From Leeia speluncae (GTDB taxonomy: Bacteria; Pseudomonadota; Gammaproteobacteria; Burkholderiales; Leeiaceae): a stretch of DNA of 64,000 nt. Under the pieces are notes generated by a model. It saw nothing but the letters and a program-made list of their open reading frames with translations. It was not told where the DNA came from and did no database searches. Position 1 is the first letter of the stretch; the number at the start of each line of letters is the position of its first letter. Below are positions 30,752 to 40,012 of the stretch, piece after piece. The DNA lies in assembly GCF_020564625.1 (NCBI RefSeq), contig NZ_JAJBZT010000002.1, positions 62,001-126,000 on the forward strand. Reading direction: 5' to 3'. Both the position numbers and the translations under genes were made by a program.

Positions 30752-32892
30752 GTGATTTGCTGCAAAAAGCTCGACAATTATTGCTCCATACATTTGGCTA
30801 CCCAGAGTTTAGGGGGCCACAAGAGGCAATTGTTGAGCACGTACTATCTGGCAACGATGCTTTAGTGTTAATGCCAACGGGCGGCGGTAAGTCTTTATGC
30901 TATCAAATCCCCGCCATTATTCGACCCGGCTGTGGGATAGTCATCTCTCCGCTCATTGCACTCATGCAAGATCAGGTGGAAACGCTACAGCAACTTGGTG
31001 TAAGTGCTGCTTATTTAAACTCCACCATGACTTTTCAAGATAGCCTCCAGGTGGAACAGCAGCTGCTAAATGGGCAGATCGACTTATTGTATGTTGCGCC
31101 AGAACGTTTATTAACAGAACGTTTTCTTGGACTACTTCAGTCTATCGACATCTCCATTTTTGCGATTGACGAAGCACATTGCGTATCGCAATGGGGGCAT
31201 GACTTTAGGACAGACTATCGTCAGCTATCCATTTTGCAGCAGCGCTGGCCAAATGTGCCGCGTATTGCACTAACGGCTACTGCTGACGCGCATACCAGAG
31301 AAGATATTGCGCTGCGACTGGGCTTAACAGATGCCCAAAAGTTCATCACCAGCTTTGATCGACCGAACCTCTTTTACCGGATTCAAGAGAAGCAAAAAAG
31401 CAAAGATCATTTACTGGCTTTTATTCGGCGTCATGCGGATGAATCGGGCATCGTTTACTGCGGATCGAGAAAGCGCGTTGAAGACACAGCGAGTTGGCTA
31501 AGACAACAAGGTATTTCCGCCCTTCACTACCATGCGGGATTGGATAACGCTGTTAGAAGCCATCATCAGCAGCGTTTCCTTCGGGAAGATGGCATTGTGA
31601 TGGTGGCAACAGTTGCGTTTGGAATGGGGATCGACAAACCAGATGTGCGGTTTGTCGCACATTTAGATTTACCTAGAAGCATTGAAGGCTATTATCAAGA
31701 AACTGGCCGTGCGGGTAGAGATGGAGAACCCGCTGAAGTCTTGCTGTTTTATGGCATGCAAGATGTCTTACTTCATCGAGAGATGATTGAGCACGGCCAA
31801 CTCCCTGATACCCAGAAGCAGCTTGAACGGAACAAGCTAGACGCCATGTTAGGATTCTGTGAGTCTTCACAATGCAGAAGACAGGCGCTGCTTGGCTATT
31901 TTGGCGAAACCATTCCCCCTTGCGGGCATTGTGATAATTGCGAAACACCGCCCGAAACATGGGATGCCACCGTCCCTGCACAAAAAGCATTATCGTGCAT
32001 TTACCGAAGTGGTCAGCAATTTGGTGCGGGCCATTTAACGGATATTTTACTGGGAAAATCGACTGAAAAAGTCTTACAGCACCAGCATCAGCAACTCACT
32101 ACGTTTGGCATTGGTGCAGACCTAACAGAGACGAGCTGGAAAGGGCTATTTCGACAGTTATTAGCCGGTGGCTGGATTGACTGCCACGGAGAGCGTAATG
32201 GTGCGCTAAAGTTAACTGAACGCTCCAAGCCCCTCCTAAAAGGCGAAACCCAACTAACGCTTCGGAAAATTAAGAAGTCTGATAAACAAAAGCAATCTAC
32301 TGGCGAATTTAAGTTTAGAGACGAGGCAGAATATATTTTGTGGGAAGCCTTGCGTAAATGCCGTCGTGAACTTGCTCAGCAGCATGGCATCCCCCCGTAT
32401 ATGGTTTTTGGTGACACCACCCTTCGCCATATGCTTGACCGTCGACCAGAAAAAGTAGAGGACATGCAAGACTTATTTGGGGTGGGAGATAGCAAATTAC
32501 AAAAGTTTGGCCGTGATTTTGCGGGCGTGATTTGTAAGCATCATGCTGAATATGGCAAACCCAAACCGATTAGCCAAACCTTATCGAGTAGTGCAGAAGA
32601 AACCATCGCTGCAGTGAAAAGTGGGCGCGCCCCAATAGCGATTGCTACCGCGAGAGGACTATCTCCAGAAACCATCTACAGTCATTTAGCGGCAGGCATT
32701 AGCGCAGGTTTAGTTGACGTTCAAACAGCGACTGGATTAGACAGCGCAAGCATTGCAAAAATGGAACACGCCATTTTGACGGCCGATGATCAAATGCGAT
32801 TAAAACCTGCTTTTGACGAGCTAGGCGGGGAGTTTAGCTTTGGCGTACTCCGATGTGTAAAAGCGGGACTGAGTATTAGTAAATCAGCATAA
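30748..32892 (+). CDS. recQ: ATP-dependent DNA helicase RecQ with C-terminal HTH extension
   Basis: 714 residues, 3'-5' helicase in recombination and fork repair. Walker A MPTGGGKS (42-49), DEAH (141-144), the aromatic-rich loop after it, motif [14 protein letters not shown], and the zinc cluster CESSQC...CGHCDNC. A winged helix and HRDC domain ([20 protein letters not shown]) follow. A tail of about 100 residues after HRDC ([20 protein letters not shown]) looks like the helicase-associated helix-turn-helix found in longer RecQ forms. It overlaps waaA by 4 nt, an unusual operon partner. Confidence 0.96.
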   Translation: MSDLLQKARQLLLHTFGYPEFRGPQEAIVEHVLSGNDALVLMPTGGGKSLCYQIPAIIRPGCGIVISPLIALMQDQVETLQQLGVSAAYLNSTMTFQDSLQVEQQLLNGQIDLLYVAPERLLTERFLGLLQSIDISIFAIDEAHCVSQWGHDFRTDYRQLSILQQRWPNVPRIALTATADAHTREDIALRLGLTDAQKFITSFDRPNLFYRIQEKQKSKDHLLAFIRRHADESGIVYCGSRKRVEDTASWLRQQGISALHYHAGLDNAVRSHHQQRFLREDGIVMVATVAFGMGIDKPDVRFVAHLDLPRSIEGYYQETGRAGRDGEPAEVLLFYGMQDVLLHREMIEHGQLPDTQKQLERNKLDAMLGFCESSQCRRQALLGYFGETIPPCGHCDNCETPPETWDATVPAQKALSCIYRSGQQFGAGHLTDILLGKSTEKVLQHQHQQLTTFGIGADLTETSWKGLFRQLLAGGWIDCHGERNGALKLTERSKPLLKGETQLTLRKIKKSDKQKQSTGEFKFRDEAEYILWEALRKCRRELAQQHGIPPYMVFGDTTLRHMLDRRPEKVEDMQDLFGVGDSKLQKFGRDFAGVICKHHAEYGKPKPISQTLSSSAEETIAAVKSGRAPIAIATARGLSPETIYSHLAAGISAGLVDVQTATGLDSASIAKMEHAILTADDQMRLKPAFDELGGEFSFGVLRCVKAGLSISKSA

Positions 32893-32959
32893 TTACCAGT
32901 GCAATCGCGCATGATGGCTGCTAGACTTAGATAGTCATGCCTCTCATTTAGCGACTCCC

Positions 32960-33754
32960 ATGCAAATGAAATCTCTACTATTCAAGCTAGCTTTGTTTCT
33001 GATCAGCTGGGGTATCTGCACCCATCTACTTGCCAAGCCGATTCTAAAAATTGCTTTTAGCGATAACAAGGCTCCGTACAGCAATAGTACATGCCAATGC
33101 GGAGTGGAGTTTGAGATTGTTCAAACCATTGTGAAGAACATGGGCTATGAATTAGAGCCTCACTTTGCGCCGAATAAACGCATGTTGCTAATGCTCAAAA
33201 GTGGTGAGGTGGATGGGATTATCGGCGTGATAGAAAATAAACCACGTGATAACGGATTTACAACGAAACCTTATATCCGATTTCAAAATGTAGCGTTAAC
33301 CCTGCAAGACAGACACTTACCGATAGAGTCACTCAAAGATCTAAAAGGGTTAAAAGTAGCCGCCTTTCAAAATGCCTCTTTAAACCTAGGTTACGAATAC
33401 GCTTACGCCATTAGCACAGCTTCGGAATATGAAGAGGTTTCTCCGCAATTGCTGCAAAATAAACTCTTATATGGAGGAAGAACAGATGCGGTGATTGCTG
33501 ATCTATACATTTTTCTTGCCTCTAACCAATTGGTGAAAGAGCAAGTTAATACCATGCAAAAATTAGATTTGCACTATGTCTTTCCGGCAACCGAATATGT
33601 CTTAGAGTTTCATAACAAGCAGTTCCGTGATGCGTTTAATCAGCAACTCCAACCGAAGAATCTAAAAAAGATTTATCAGAAATTAGCTGATAAATACTTC
33701 CAACCGCTTATGTCTGGCGCAGTCTTTCTGCCGATGCCATCTTGGATGAATTAA
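32960..33754 (+). CDS. Periplasmic solute-binding protein, family 3 type
   Basis: 264 residues. A signal peptide (MKSLLFKLALFLISWGICTHLLA) leads to a SBP_bac_3 fold: ILKIAFSDNKAPYS, FEIVQTIVKNMGYELEPHFAPN, LKSGEVDGIIGV, LKDLKGLKVAAFQNAS, and DAVIADLYIFLASN. Such proteins bind amino acids or small polar ligands; no permease or ATPase gene is nearby, so it may be an orphan receptor or serve a distant transporter. Two cysteines at 45 and 47 (STCQCGVEFE) sit where the ligand loop is expected and are unusual. A terminator follows the gene. Confidence 0.82.
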   Translation: MQMKSLLFKLALFLISWGICTHLLAKPILKIAFSDNKAPYSNSTCQCGVEFEIVQTIVKNMGYELEPHFAPNKRMLLMLKSGEVDGIIGVIENKPRDNGFTTKPYIRFQNVALTLQDRHLPIESLKDLKGLKVAAFQNASLNLGYEYAYAISTASEYEEVSPQLLQNKLLYGGRTDAVIADLYIFLASNQLVKEQVNTMQKLDLHYVFPATEYVLEFHNKQFRDAFNQQLQPKNLKKIYQKLADKYFQPLMSGAVFLPMPSWMN

Positions 33755-33833
33755 TCATACAAAAGACATTCCTTGAAATCCTGTCAAAGTAGTCTAAGCT
33801 CAAAGTAGGCAGCAAATTCAAGGTTTTTAAAGG

Positions 33834-33885
33834 GTGGTAGAGCGGGTTGCCCTCCCTGCTTGTAGCTCTACCACTTCTTTTTTCT
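33834..33885 (+). terminator. Terminator after the binding-protein gene
   Basis: GTGGTAGAGC (33834-33843) pairs perfectly with GCTCTACCAC (33865-33874), followed by TTCTTTTTTTCTTTTT on the plus strand. The 21-nt apex can fold further (GGG with CCC). Confidence 0.85.
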
Positions 33886-33927
33886 TTTTAGCGTAGGCTG
33901 TGATATTTTTTGATCACAGACCAAAAA

Positions 33928-33960
33928 CAAAACCCCAGTGGCGTACCAACTGGGGTTTTG
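33928..33960 (-). terminator. cysN terminator
   Basis: CAAAACCCCAGT pairs with ACTGGGGTTTTG (12 bp, 9-nt loop), followed on the minus strand by TTTTTGG. It lies 30 nt beyond the cysN stop; a T-rich stretch on the plus side makes it bidirectional. Confidence 0.88.
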
Positions 33961-33989
33961 TTTATTTAGCGCCAATTTAGCTTAGCTAA

Positions 33990-35768
33990 TTAGATGGCAC
34001 CGGTCGTCTGCAAAGATTGTAGCAACGCCATAATGGTTTCATCTTCAGAGGCTGCATTCACATCCACAGCAATTGCTCCAGCCTCTGCACCATCCAGAGA
34101 TAGCAGCACGCCCTGCCCTTGCAAGCTAGCAACTAAAGCTGCATGTTCAATTGCAGCACCATCGGCTGCCACAACAATCACCACCAAACCAGCATCCGCC
34201 ATTAGCGCGGCAACACCTGCTTGTTGATTGAGTGTCTGCGCATAATCACCGCATGGACCCATTGCATTAGCGAGTACAGATGGTGCCAACAAGTAGGTAT
34301 GCATACCCACTGATAGCAATTTCTTCTCTAGTGCAGATCCAATAGATAGTCGCTGATCAGCATCACCGCCAGACACCCATAAAATCACCGGCTTTTGACC
34401 TAGATGTGCAGCACGTGCTTTCTGGTCTAATGGGCCGTCATTACCGATCTTCTGCTCACCTTGAAGGCCTTTTAGCAACAGGCCAGCACCTACGGTTGTG
34501 TTGCTTAGACGGTCGATAAGAATGAAGCCACCGGTTTCTTTATTGTCTTCATACGGATCAAATGCAATTGAACGATCCAGCGTCATCGAGCAAACAGCAA
34601 TACCATTGAGCTCTAACACCTCTGGTTGCGTGCGTTCTAACGTATTAACATTCACTTGGTATTCAATACGATCAATGGTCGCAGTGGCGGTTCTTGCACT
34701 TGTCTTTAACAAGTATGGACGGCCAGGTTGCAAGGCAGTATCGTGCATCCAGACAACCGTTGCTTCAAATGCGCTATCGACTTGCGGTAGTTCACTAACT
34801 TTTGCTAAAACATCGCCGCGAGAAATATCAATCTCGTCCGCCAATGTCAGCGTAACCGATTGGCCTGCAATAGCCTCTTCTAGATCACCACTAAAGGTAA
34901 CGATTCTCGCAACCGTACTTTCTTTACCAGATGGAAGTACCTTCACACGGTCGCCGGTGCGAACCACTCCACTAGCAATCGTACCGGCAAAGCCACGGAA
35001 ATCTAGGTTTGGACGGTTAACCCACTGAACAGGTAAGCGGAACGCACCTTTTTGCATACGGGCTTCATCAATTTCCACGCTTTCCAGGTAGGACATTAAT
35101 GTTGGGCCGCTATACCAAGGCATGCTTTCGCTTGGATCCACAATGTTGTCGCCTTTTAAAGCAGACATTGGGATTGGGGTCACATCTTTTAAGCCAATTT
35201 GCGCAGCAAACTCGCTATATTCCGCAACAATCTTGTCGTATACCTCTTGCGAGTAGTTCATCAAGTCCATCTTGTTGATAGCCAAGACGACGTGACGAAT
35301 CCCAATGAGTGAAACAAGGTAGCTATGTCGACGGCTTTGAGTCAACACCCCACGGCGAGCATCAATCAAAATAACCGCAACATCGGCAGTCGATGCGCCA
35401 GTCACCATGTTGCGGGTGTACTGTTCATGCCCAGGGGTATCAGCAACAATAAACTTGCGGCGATCGGTAGAGAAAAAGCGATACGCAACGTCAATCGTAA
35501 TACCTTGCTCGCGCTCTGCTGCTAGACCATCAACGAGAAGCGCAAAGTCAATCTCGCCACCTTGCGTGCCCCATTTTTTGGAGTCAGCCTCAATCGCAGC
35601 CAGCTGATCTTCAAACAGCATTTTAGATTCATACAGTAAGCGCCCAATCAGGGTACTTTTACCGTCATCCACGCTACCACAGGTAATAAAGCGCAATAGG
35701 CTTTTGTGTTCGTGGCTTTTTAGATACTGCTCGATATCACTGGCAATCAAATCAGATACGTGTGCCAT
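33990..35768 (-). CDS. cysN: Sulfate adenylyltransferase subunit 1 (CysN) with degenerate APS-kinase-like C-domain
   Basis: 592 residues. The GTPase subunit of ATP sulfurylase drives APS formation with CysD. G-motifs are intact: GSVDDGKST (31-39), DTPGHEQY and NKMD. Residues to about 445 cover the whole CysN. From about 459 a further domain follows that keeps APS-kinase landmarks ([39 protein letters not shown]) but has lost the P-loop: GGDADQRL replaces G-x-x-x-x-GKS/T, and the GDNVR segment is absent. It therefore looks like a CysNC fusion whose kinase half is inactive. The start overlaps the cysD stop (TAATG). Confidence 0.93.
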   Translation of the reverse strand: MAHVSDLIASDIEQYLKSHEHKSLLRFITCGSVDDGKSTLIGRLLYESKMLFEDQLAAIEADSKKWGTQGGEIDFALLVDGLAAEREQGITIDVAYRFFSTDRRKFIVADTPGHEQYTRNMVTGASTADVAVILIDARRGVLTQSRRHSYLVSLIGIRHVVLAINKMDLMNYSQEVYDKIVAEYSEFAAQIGLKDVTPIPMSALKGDNIVDPSESMPWYSGPTLMSYLESVEIDEARMQKGAFRLPVQWVNRPNLDFRGFAGTIASGVVRTGDRVKVLPSGKESTVARIVTFSGDLEEAIAGQSVTLTLADEIDISRGDVLAKVSELPQVDSAFEATVVWMHDTALQPGRPYLLKTSARTATATIDRIEYQVNVNTLERTQPEVLELNGIAVCSMTLDRSIAFDPYEDNKETGGFILIDRLSNTTVGAGLLLKGLQGEQKIGNDGPLDQKARAAHLGQKPVILWVSGGDADQRLSIGSALEKKLLSVGMHTYLLAPSVLANAMGPCGDYAQTLNQQAGVAALMADAGLVVIVVAADGAAIEHAALVASLQGQGVLLSLDGAEAGAIAVDVNAASEDETIMALLQSLQTTGAI

Positions 35769-36667
35769 TAGAAATAACCTTCCTGCTTTTTCTTTTCCAT
35801 GGATGCGGCGGAGTCATGGTCGATCATACGACCTTGGCGCTCAGACGTTTTGGTCAGCAACATTTCCTGAATAATGGCAGGCAATGTATTTGCAGTAGAC
35901 TCAACTGCACCCGTCAGCGGATAACAACCCAATGTACGGAAGCGAATGCTCTTCATCATTGGTTCTTCGCCAGGCTGCAATGGGAAACGTTCGTCATCCA
36001 CCATAATCAAGGTGCCATTGCGCTCTACCACTGGGCGCTCTGCAGCGTAGTACAAAGGCACGATTGGAATGTTTTCTAGATAGATATATTGCCAAATGTC
36101 TAACTCGGTCCAGTTTGACAATGGAAACACACGGATCGACTCACCCTTATGTTTACGCGTGTTATAAAGGTGCCATAATTCTGGACGTTGGTTTTTTGGA
36201 TCCCAACGATGTTGTGCCGTACGGAAAGAGAAAATACGTTCTTTCGCACGAGACTTTTCTTCATCTCGGCGTGCGCCACCGAAAGCCGCATCAAACCCGT
36301 ATTTATCTAAGGCCTGCTTCAATCCAACGGTTTTCCACATGTCGGTATGCACTTGAGAGCCATGCTCAAATGGATTGATACCTAAGGCTTCCGCTTCAGG
36401 GTTGTGATGAACCAACAACTCCATCCCCAACTCTTTAGCCATACGGTCACGCATTTCATACATTGCCTTAAATTTCCATGTGGTATCGACATGGAGCAAT
36501 GGAAATGGTGGTACAGCAGGGAAAAAGGCTTTACGAGCCAAGTGCAGCATTACTGCACTATCTTTGCCAATAGAATACAGCATCACAGGGTTGTCACATT
36601 CTGCAACAACCTCACGCATGATATGAATGCTTTCAGCCTCTAATCGCTGGAGGTGGGTAAGTGTCAT
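35768..36667 (-). CDS. cysD: Sulfate adenylyltransferase subunit 2
   Basis: 299 residues, the catalytic half of ATP sulfurylase. PP-loop motif [10 protein letters not shown] (31-40), [16 protein letters not shown] and [17 protein letters not shown] are typical. The length is normal. First gene of cysDN; no cysH, cysI or cysG is in the window. A perfect TATAAT on the minus strand lies about 40 nt before its start. Confidence 0.97.
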   Translation of the reverse strand: MTLTHLQRLEAESIHIMREVVAECDNPVMLYSIGKDSAVMLHLARKAFFPAVPPFPLLHVDTTWKFKAMYEMRDRMAKELGMELLVHHNPEAEALGINPFEHGSQVHTDMWKTVGLKQALDKYGFDAAFGGARRDEEKSRAKERIFSFRTAQHRWDPKNQRPELWHLYNTRKHKGESIRVFPLSNWTELDIWQYIYLENIPIVPLYYAAERPVVERNGTLIMVDDERFPLQPGEEPMMKSIRFRTLGCYPLTGAVESTANTLPAIIQEMLLTKTSERQGRMIDHDSAASMEKKKQEGYF

Positions 36668-37173
36668 GGATTCGCCACTTTAATAAAATACAGGTCAAAG
36701 CGTGAATTATATCGGAAAACCTATTCTTTCTTTGACTAATATGGCATGAGTTAATAACTGAAGCTTCTAAAGCCATCAAAAACAGAAGCCTCACTTGCTC
36801 GGCAGTCATAGAAGCACACCATATCGTGCAAATTTATTTAAAAAAGGCATTTTGACTGAGAGATCTTGTTTACTACCAAAATACACTTAGAACCATCCTC
36901 ATTATTCACAAGATACTGATATGCAATTTAATTAAAAACATCTTGAAAAATTGCAAATTTTACGTAGCCAGTACCTATAAAATGACCTATTTAGGGTAAA
37001 ATTTCACCCAAACTTATCTAGTATCTAAAGAGGCTATCGCCAAGTTTTGGCGGTCGAGTGTGACATGCGTTTTTACATGGTGCTACAAAGTAAAGTTTTA
37101 AGAAAAAAACTAGAAATTTTCTATACTTAATAAAGATTCCAACCAACGTTGTAGCTCAGGCGCTAGTCTAGTA
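36668..37173. other. 506-bp A/T-rich intergenic region between cysD and the HD-GYP gene
   Basis: No plausible gene is seen. On the minus strand a perfect TATAAT (36711-36706) lies 39 nt upstream of cysD with a poor -35, as expected for a promoter needing an activator of the CysB kind (inference). On the plus strand there is a small hairpin CGCCAAGTTTTGGCG (37038-37052), a palindrome TAGAAATTTTCTA near 37110-37124, and a TATACT -10 candidate just after it, 46 nt before the HD-GYP start. Nothing else is recognised. Confidence 0.5.
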
Positions 37174-38388
37174 ATGATTAAGAAAATCCAATTTGACCAA
37201 TTAACCCCTGGCATGTTTGTGCATGACCTGAACTGCGACTGGATGTCCCATCCTTTTGCTAGAAATCAGTTCATGGTGAGATCGGACGAGGATCTACAAA
37301 AAATTGCGAATGCGGGCATTCACGATCTCTACATTGATACGAGCAAAGGCTTAGACGTAGAAAATGCGCCAACCAAAGCAGAAGTAGATGCGCAACTAGA
37401 GGCTGAACTGGAAGCCATTGGTTCTCAGCGGCCAGAAATTGTTCGCATCTCAATTGCCGAAGAATTAGCAAAAGCAAAAAAGATCCACAGCCAAGCAGCG
37501 CAAATTGTACAAGACGTGATGAAGGATGTTCGACTTGGCCATGCGATTAACGTTGAAAACGTTGCCCCATTGGTTGAAGACATTACGGGATCGGTTATGC
37601 GCAATAATGGCGCACTGATTTCCCTACTAAAGATCAAGAACAAAGACGATTACACTTTTCTTCACTCGGTTAGCGTCTGTACGCTAATGGTGACGTTTTG
37701 CCACGCGTTGCAAATGGATACCGACATTACCCGTGAAGCGGGGGTTGGTGGCCTATTGCACGACCTAGGCAAAATGAAGGTGCCAGATAGTATCTTAAAT
37801 AAACCCGGTAAACTCACAGACGAAGAGTTTGCCATTATTCGCCAACACCCAATGGATGGATACAACATTTTAGTTGCGACGCCTGGTGTTGGGAATATCC
37901 CGCTCGACATTACCAGACATCACCACGAACGAATGGATGGCAGTGGATATCCTGATAAATTGCCAGGTGACCAAATTAGCACACTCTCTCAGATGGCGGC
38001 CATTGTGGACGTTTACGATGCCATTACGGCAGATCGTTGTTATCACAAAGGGATGCCACCAACAGAAGCGCTGAAAAAAATGTGGGAATGGAGTAAGTTT
38101 CACTTTAACCCACAATTGATGCAGCTATTTATGCGTACAGTCGGCATTTATCCGGTCGGTACGCTAGTGCGCTTAGAAAGCGGCAAAATTGGTGTTGTCA
38201 CAGAGCAAAGTGAAAAGAACATGCTAACGCCAAAGGTTAAAGTCATGTTCAGCACAAAATCTAATACGTTCATCACGCCGCACGAAGTAGATTTATCCAA
38301 ACCACTGGGTATGGGTGGTGGAGACAAAATAGTCAGCCATGAAGACCCACTAAAATGGCAAATTGTGCCTGAACGCTATCTTGCTTAA
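37174..38388 (+). CDS. HD-GYP domain cyclic-di-GMP phosphodiesterase
   Basis: 404 residues. An N-terminal DUF3391 domain (IQFDQLTPGMFVHDL) precedes the HD-GYP domain: HSVSVCTLM, HDLGK with His196-Asp197, RHHHERMDGSGYP with the GYP triad at 258-260, and DVYDAITADRCYHKG. All metal ligands are present, so it should hydrolyse c-di-GMP to pGpG/GMP in the cytoplasm and favour motility over biofilm. No receiver or membrane domain. The RBS is not obvious. A hairpin without U-tract (38401-38434) follows. Confidence 0.93.
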   Translation: MIKKIQFDQLTPGMFVHDLNCDWMSHPFARNQFMVRSDEDLQKIANAGIHDLYIDTSKGLDVENAPTKAEVDAQLEAELEAIGSQRPEIVRISIAEELAKAKKIHSQAAQIVQDVMKDVRLGHAINVENVAPLVEDITGSVMRNNGALISLLKIKNKDDYTFLHSVSVCTLMVTFCHALQMDTDITREAGVGGLLHDLGKMKVPDSILNKPGKLTDEEFAIIRQHPMDGYNILVATPGVGNIPLDITRHHHERMDGSGYPDKLPGDQISTLSQMAAIVDVYDAITADRCYHKGMPPTEALKKMWEWSKFHFNPQLMQLFMRTVGIYPVGTLVRLESGKIGVVTEQSEKNMLTPKVKVMFSTKSNTFITPHEVDLSKPLGMGGGDKIVSHEDPLKWQIVPERYLA

Positions 38389-38400
38389 ATCATTAAATAA

Positions 38401-38434
38401 CATAGTATTGTTCCATTAATAGAACAATACTATG
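38401..38434 (+). repeat. 13-bp perfect inverted repeat downstream of the HD-GYP gene
   Basis: CATAGTATTGTTC (38401-38413) pairs with GAACAATACTATG (38422-38434) around an 8-nt loop. No run of T follows on the plus strand, so it is either a weak terminator, an mRNA-stabilising 3' hairpin or an operator of the next gene (pirin, start 38511). Confidence 0.55.
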
Positions 38435-38510
38435 CACTGCACCTACTTTATCAAAACAATCTAACTTGTTAAGCTGTCCCCATAGAACACTCCAACCGGG
38501 GACAGAGATC

Positions 38511-39395
38511 ATGTCAGCAAAAGTTATTCATCCTATTTCATTGCCAGCCGTCCAAACGAGCAGAAAAATCGAGCATACAGTGCGCGGCATGCCTACCTCT
38601 GATGGTGCAGGGGTGAAGTTACTCCGCGTCCTGACTCAAGATTTGCAACGCAGATTAGACCCGTTTTTGATGTTAGATGAATTTCGCTCTGACAACCCAA
38701 ATGACTACATCGCAGGCTTCCCAGATCATCCGCACCGCGGGTTTGAGACAGTTACCTACCTAATCAAAGGCAGAATGGCTCACCGTGATAACCATGGTGG
38801 AGAGGGCTTGTTAGAAACGGGGGCGGTGCAATGGATGGTTGCGGGCAAAGGGATTATCCACTCCGAAATGCCTCAACAAAAAGAAGGCCGCTTGCAAGGG
38901 TTTCAACTATGGCTAAACCTAAAGAGCACGGACAAAATGTGCGCGCCGGGCTATGAGGATATTGGGGAAGAAACGCTAACGCATTTTCAAACAGAAAATG
39001 GGACGACCGGAACGATTATTGCAGGTCAATTAGGCGACTTAAAAGGCCCTGTAGAGAAACCAAACACCGAGCCACTTTTGTTAGCCATTAGCATCCCTGC
39101 TGGTGAATCTGCCGCCATTGCCATCCCGAGTACGCACAATGCCTTTGCCTATATTTTTGAAGGCAATGTAGAAATTGAAGGCAATACTGCACCGCTACAA
39201 ACCATGGCGATTCTGACTAACTCGACCAGCGCAGATGGCGTACGATTTGAAAACAAAGGAACGGAAGAAAGTAAGATTTATATTGCAGCGGGCAAGCCAC
39301 TCAATGAACCAATTGCACAGCTAGGTCCATTTGTGATGAATACCCGAGCAGAAATTGAAGAAGCCGTTTTCGATTATCGCGCAGGTAAATTCTAA
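38511..39395 (+). CDS. Pirin family protein (iron-binding cupin)
   Basis: 294 residues from ATG at 38511; GGGGA lies about 9 nt upstream, and the frame is open from 38466. Metal ligands match those of pirin: His73 and His75 in DHPHRGFETVTY, His117 and Glu119 in GIIHSEMP. C-terminal cupin repeat present (AYIFEGNVEIEGN). Bacterial pirins include quercetinase-type dioxygenases and redox-linked regulators; the role here is unknown. It stands alone, convergent with the Lrp-type gene. Confidence 0.92.
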   Translation: MSAKVIHPISLPAVQTSRKIEHTVRGMPTSDGAGVKLLRVLTQDLQRRLDPFLMLDEFRSDNPNDYIAGFPDHPHRGFETVTYLIKGRMAHRDNHGGEGLLETGAVQWMVAGKGIIHSEMPQQKEGRLQGFQLWLNLKSTDKMCAPGYEDIGEETLTHFQTENGTTGTIIAGQLGDLKGPVEKPNTEPLLLAISIPAGESAAIAIPSTHNAFAYIFEGNVEIEGNTAPLQTMAILTNSTSADGVRFENKGTEESKIYIAAGKPLNEPIAQLGPFVMNTRAEIEEAVFDYRAGKF

Positions 39396-39413
39396 GGTGT
39401 AGAAGGGCCTATC

Positions 39414-39896
39414 CTACCGTGATGGAATGGGTAGGCTTCCTTCTGTTTTCACGGCTTTCAATGAAAAACTAGAGTTAAGTTCTTTTACCCCGGGTAACCT
39501 GCGGAGTTCGTTCCTCGCAAACTCGCCAAACCCTTCTAAATCTTTCGCCACAATCTGTAGTAAAAAATCATATTGTCCTGAGATATTATGACATGCCACC
39601 ACTTCGGGCAACGCTAATACCGCAGCCTCAAACTGTACGCCTAATTCTGGATGATGACTTTCTAACATGACGTGAACGAAAGCGGTTACCCCCCATCCTA
39701 GTTGACGGGCATTTAATCTGGCGTGATACCCCTCGATTATCCCGACTTCTTCTAGGCGTTTTAAGCGACGCCAGCAAGGCGTGTTGCTCAACGAGATTTT
39801 CTGCGCCAGCTCTGCCGTTGTGAGTCGTGCATCCTCTTGCATCAGCGTTAAGATTTTAGAATCTAGGCGGTCAAACACTTGGGAATTATTTTCCAT
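39414..39896 (-). CDS. Lrp/AsnC family transcriptional regulator
   Basis: 160 residues. N-terminal helix-turn-helix (LDSKILTLMQEDARLTTAELAQKISLSNTPCWRRLKRLE) and C-terminal RAM ligand-binding domain (VHVMLESHH, GQYDFLLQIVAKD, PGVKELNSSFSLK). Divergent from an EamA exporter and an aminotransferase, which it probably controls in response to an amino acid. An inverted repeat GTAAAT-N11-ATTTAC begins 5 nt upstream of its start codon and is a likely binding site. Confidence 0.93.
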   Translation of the reverse strand: MENNSQVFDRLDSKILTLMQEDARLTTAELAQKISLSNTPCWRRLKRLEEVGIIEGYHARLNARQLGWGVTAFVHVMLESHHPELGVQFEAAVLALPEVVACHNISGQYDFLLQIVAKDLEGFGEFARNELRRLPGVKELNSSFSLKAVKTEGSLPIPSR

Positions 39897-39900
39897 TTAA

Positions 39901-39923
39901 GTAAATTTCAATAGAATATTTAC
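39901..39923. promoter_or_regulatory. Candidate Lrp-type operator
   Basis: GTAAAT (39901-39906) and ATTTAC (39918-39923) form an inverted repeat with an A/T-rich 11-bp centre, the usual layout of Lrp/AsnC sites. It sits directly before the regulator gene and about 90 bp before the divergent exporter gene. Confidence 0.45.
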
Positions 39924-40012
39924 CTATAAATTACCTCATTTAGCAGCATAAATGCAAACTCATTCTAGGAATTCTTTCTTACAATCTCTCTATCCGCTTC
40001 GAGAGTATTGTC

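Noticed and set aside
37091-37098. TAAAGTTT upstream of the HD-GYP gene as a flagellar sigma-28 -35 element
   Set aside because: The expected GCCGATAA-like -10 at the right distance is missing.
36960-37173. c-di-GMP riboswitch upstream of the HD-GYP gene
   Set aside because: None of the conserved GEMM blocks is present; the only structure is a short hairpin at 37038-37052.
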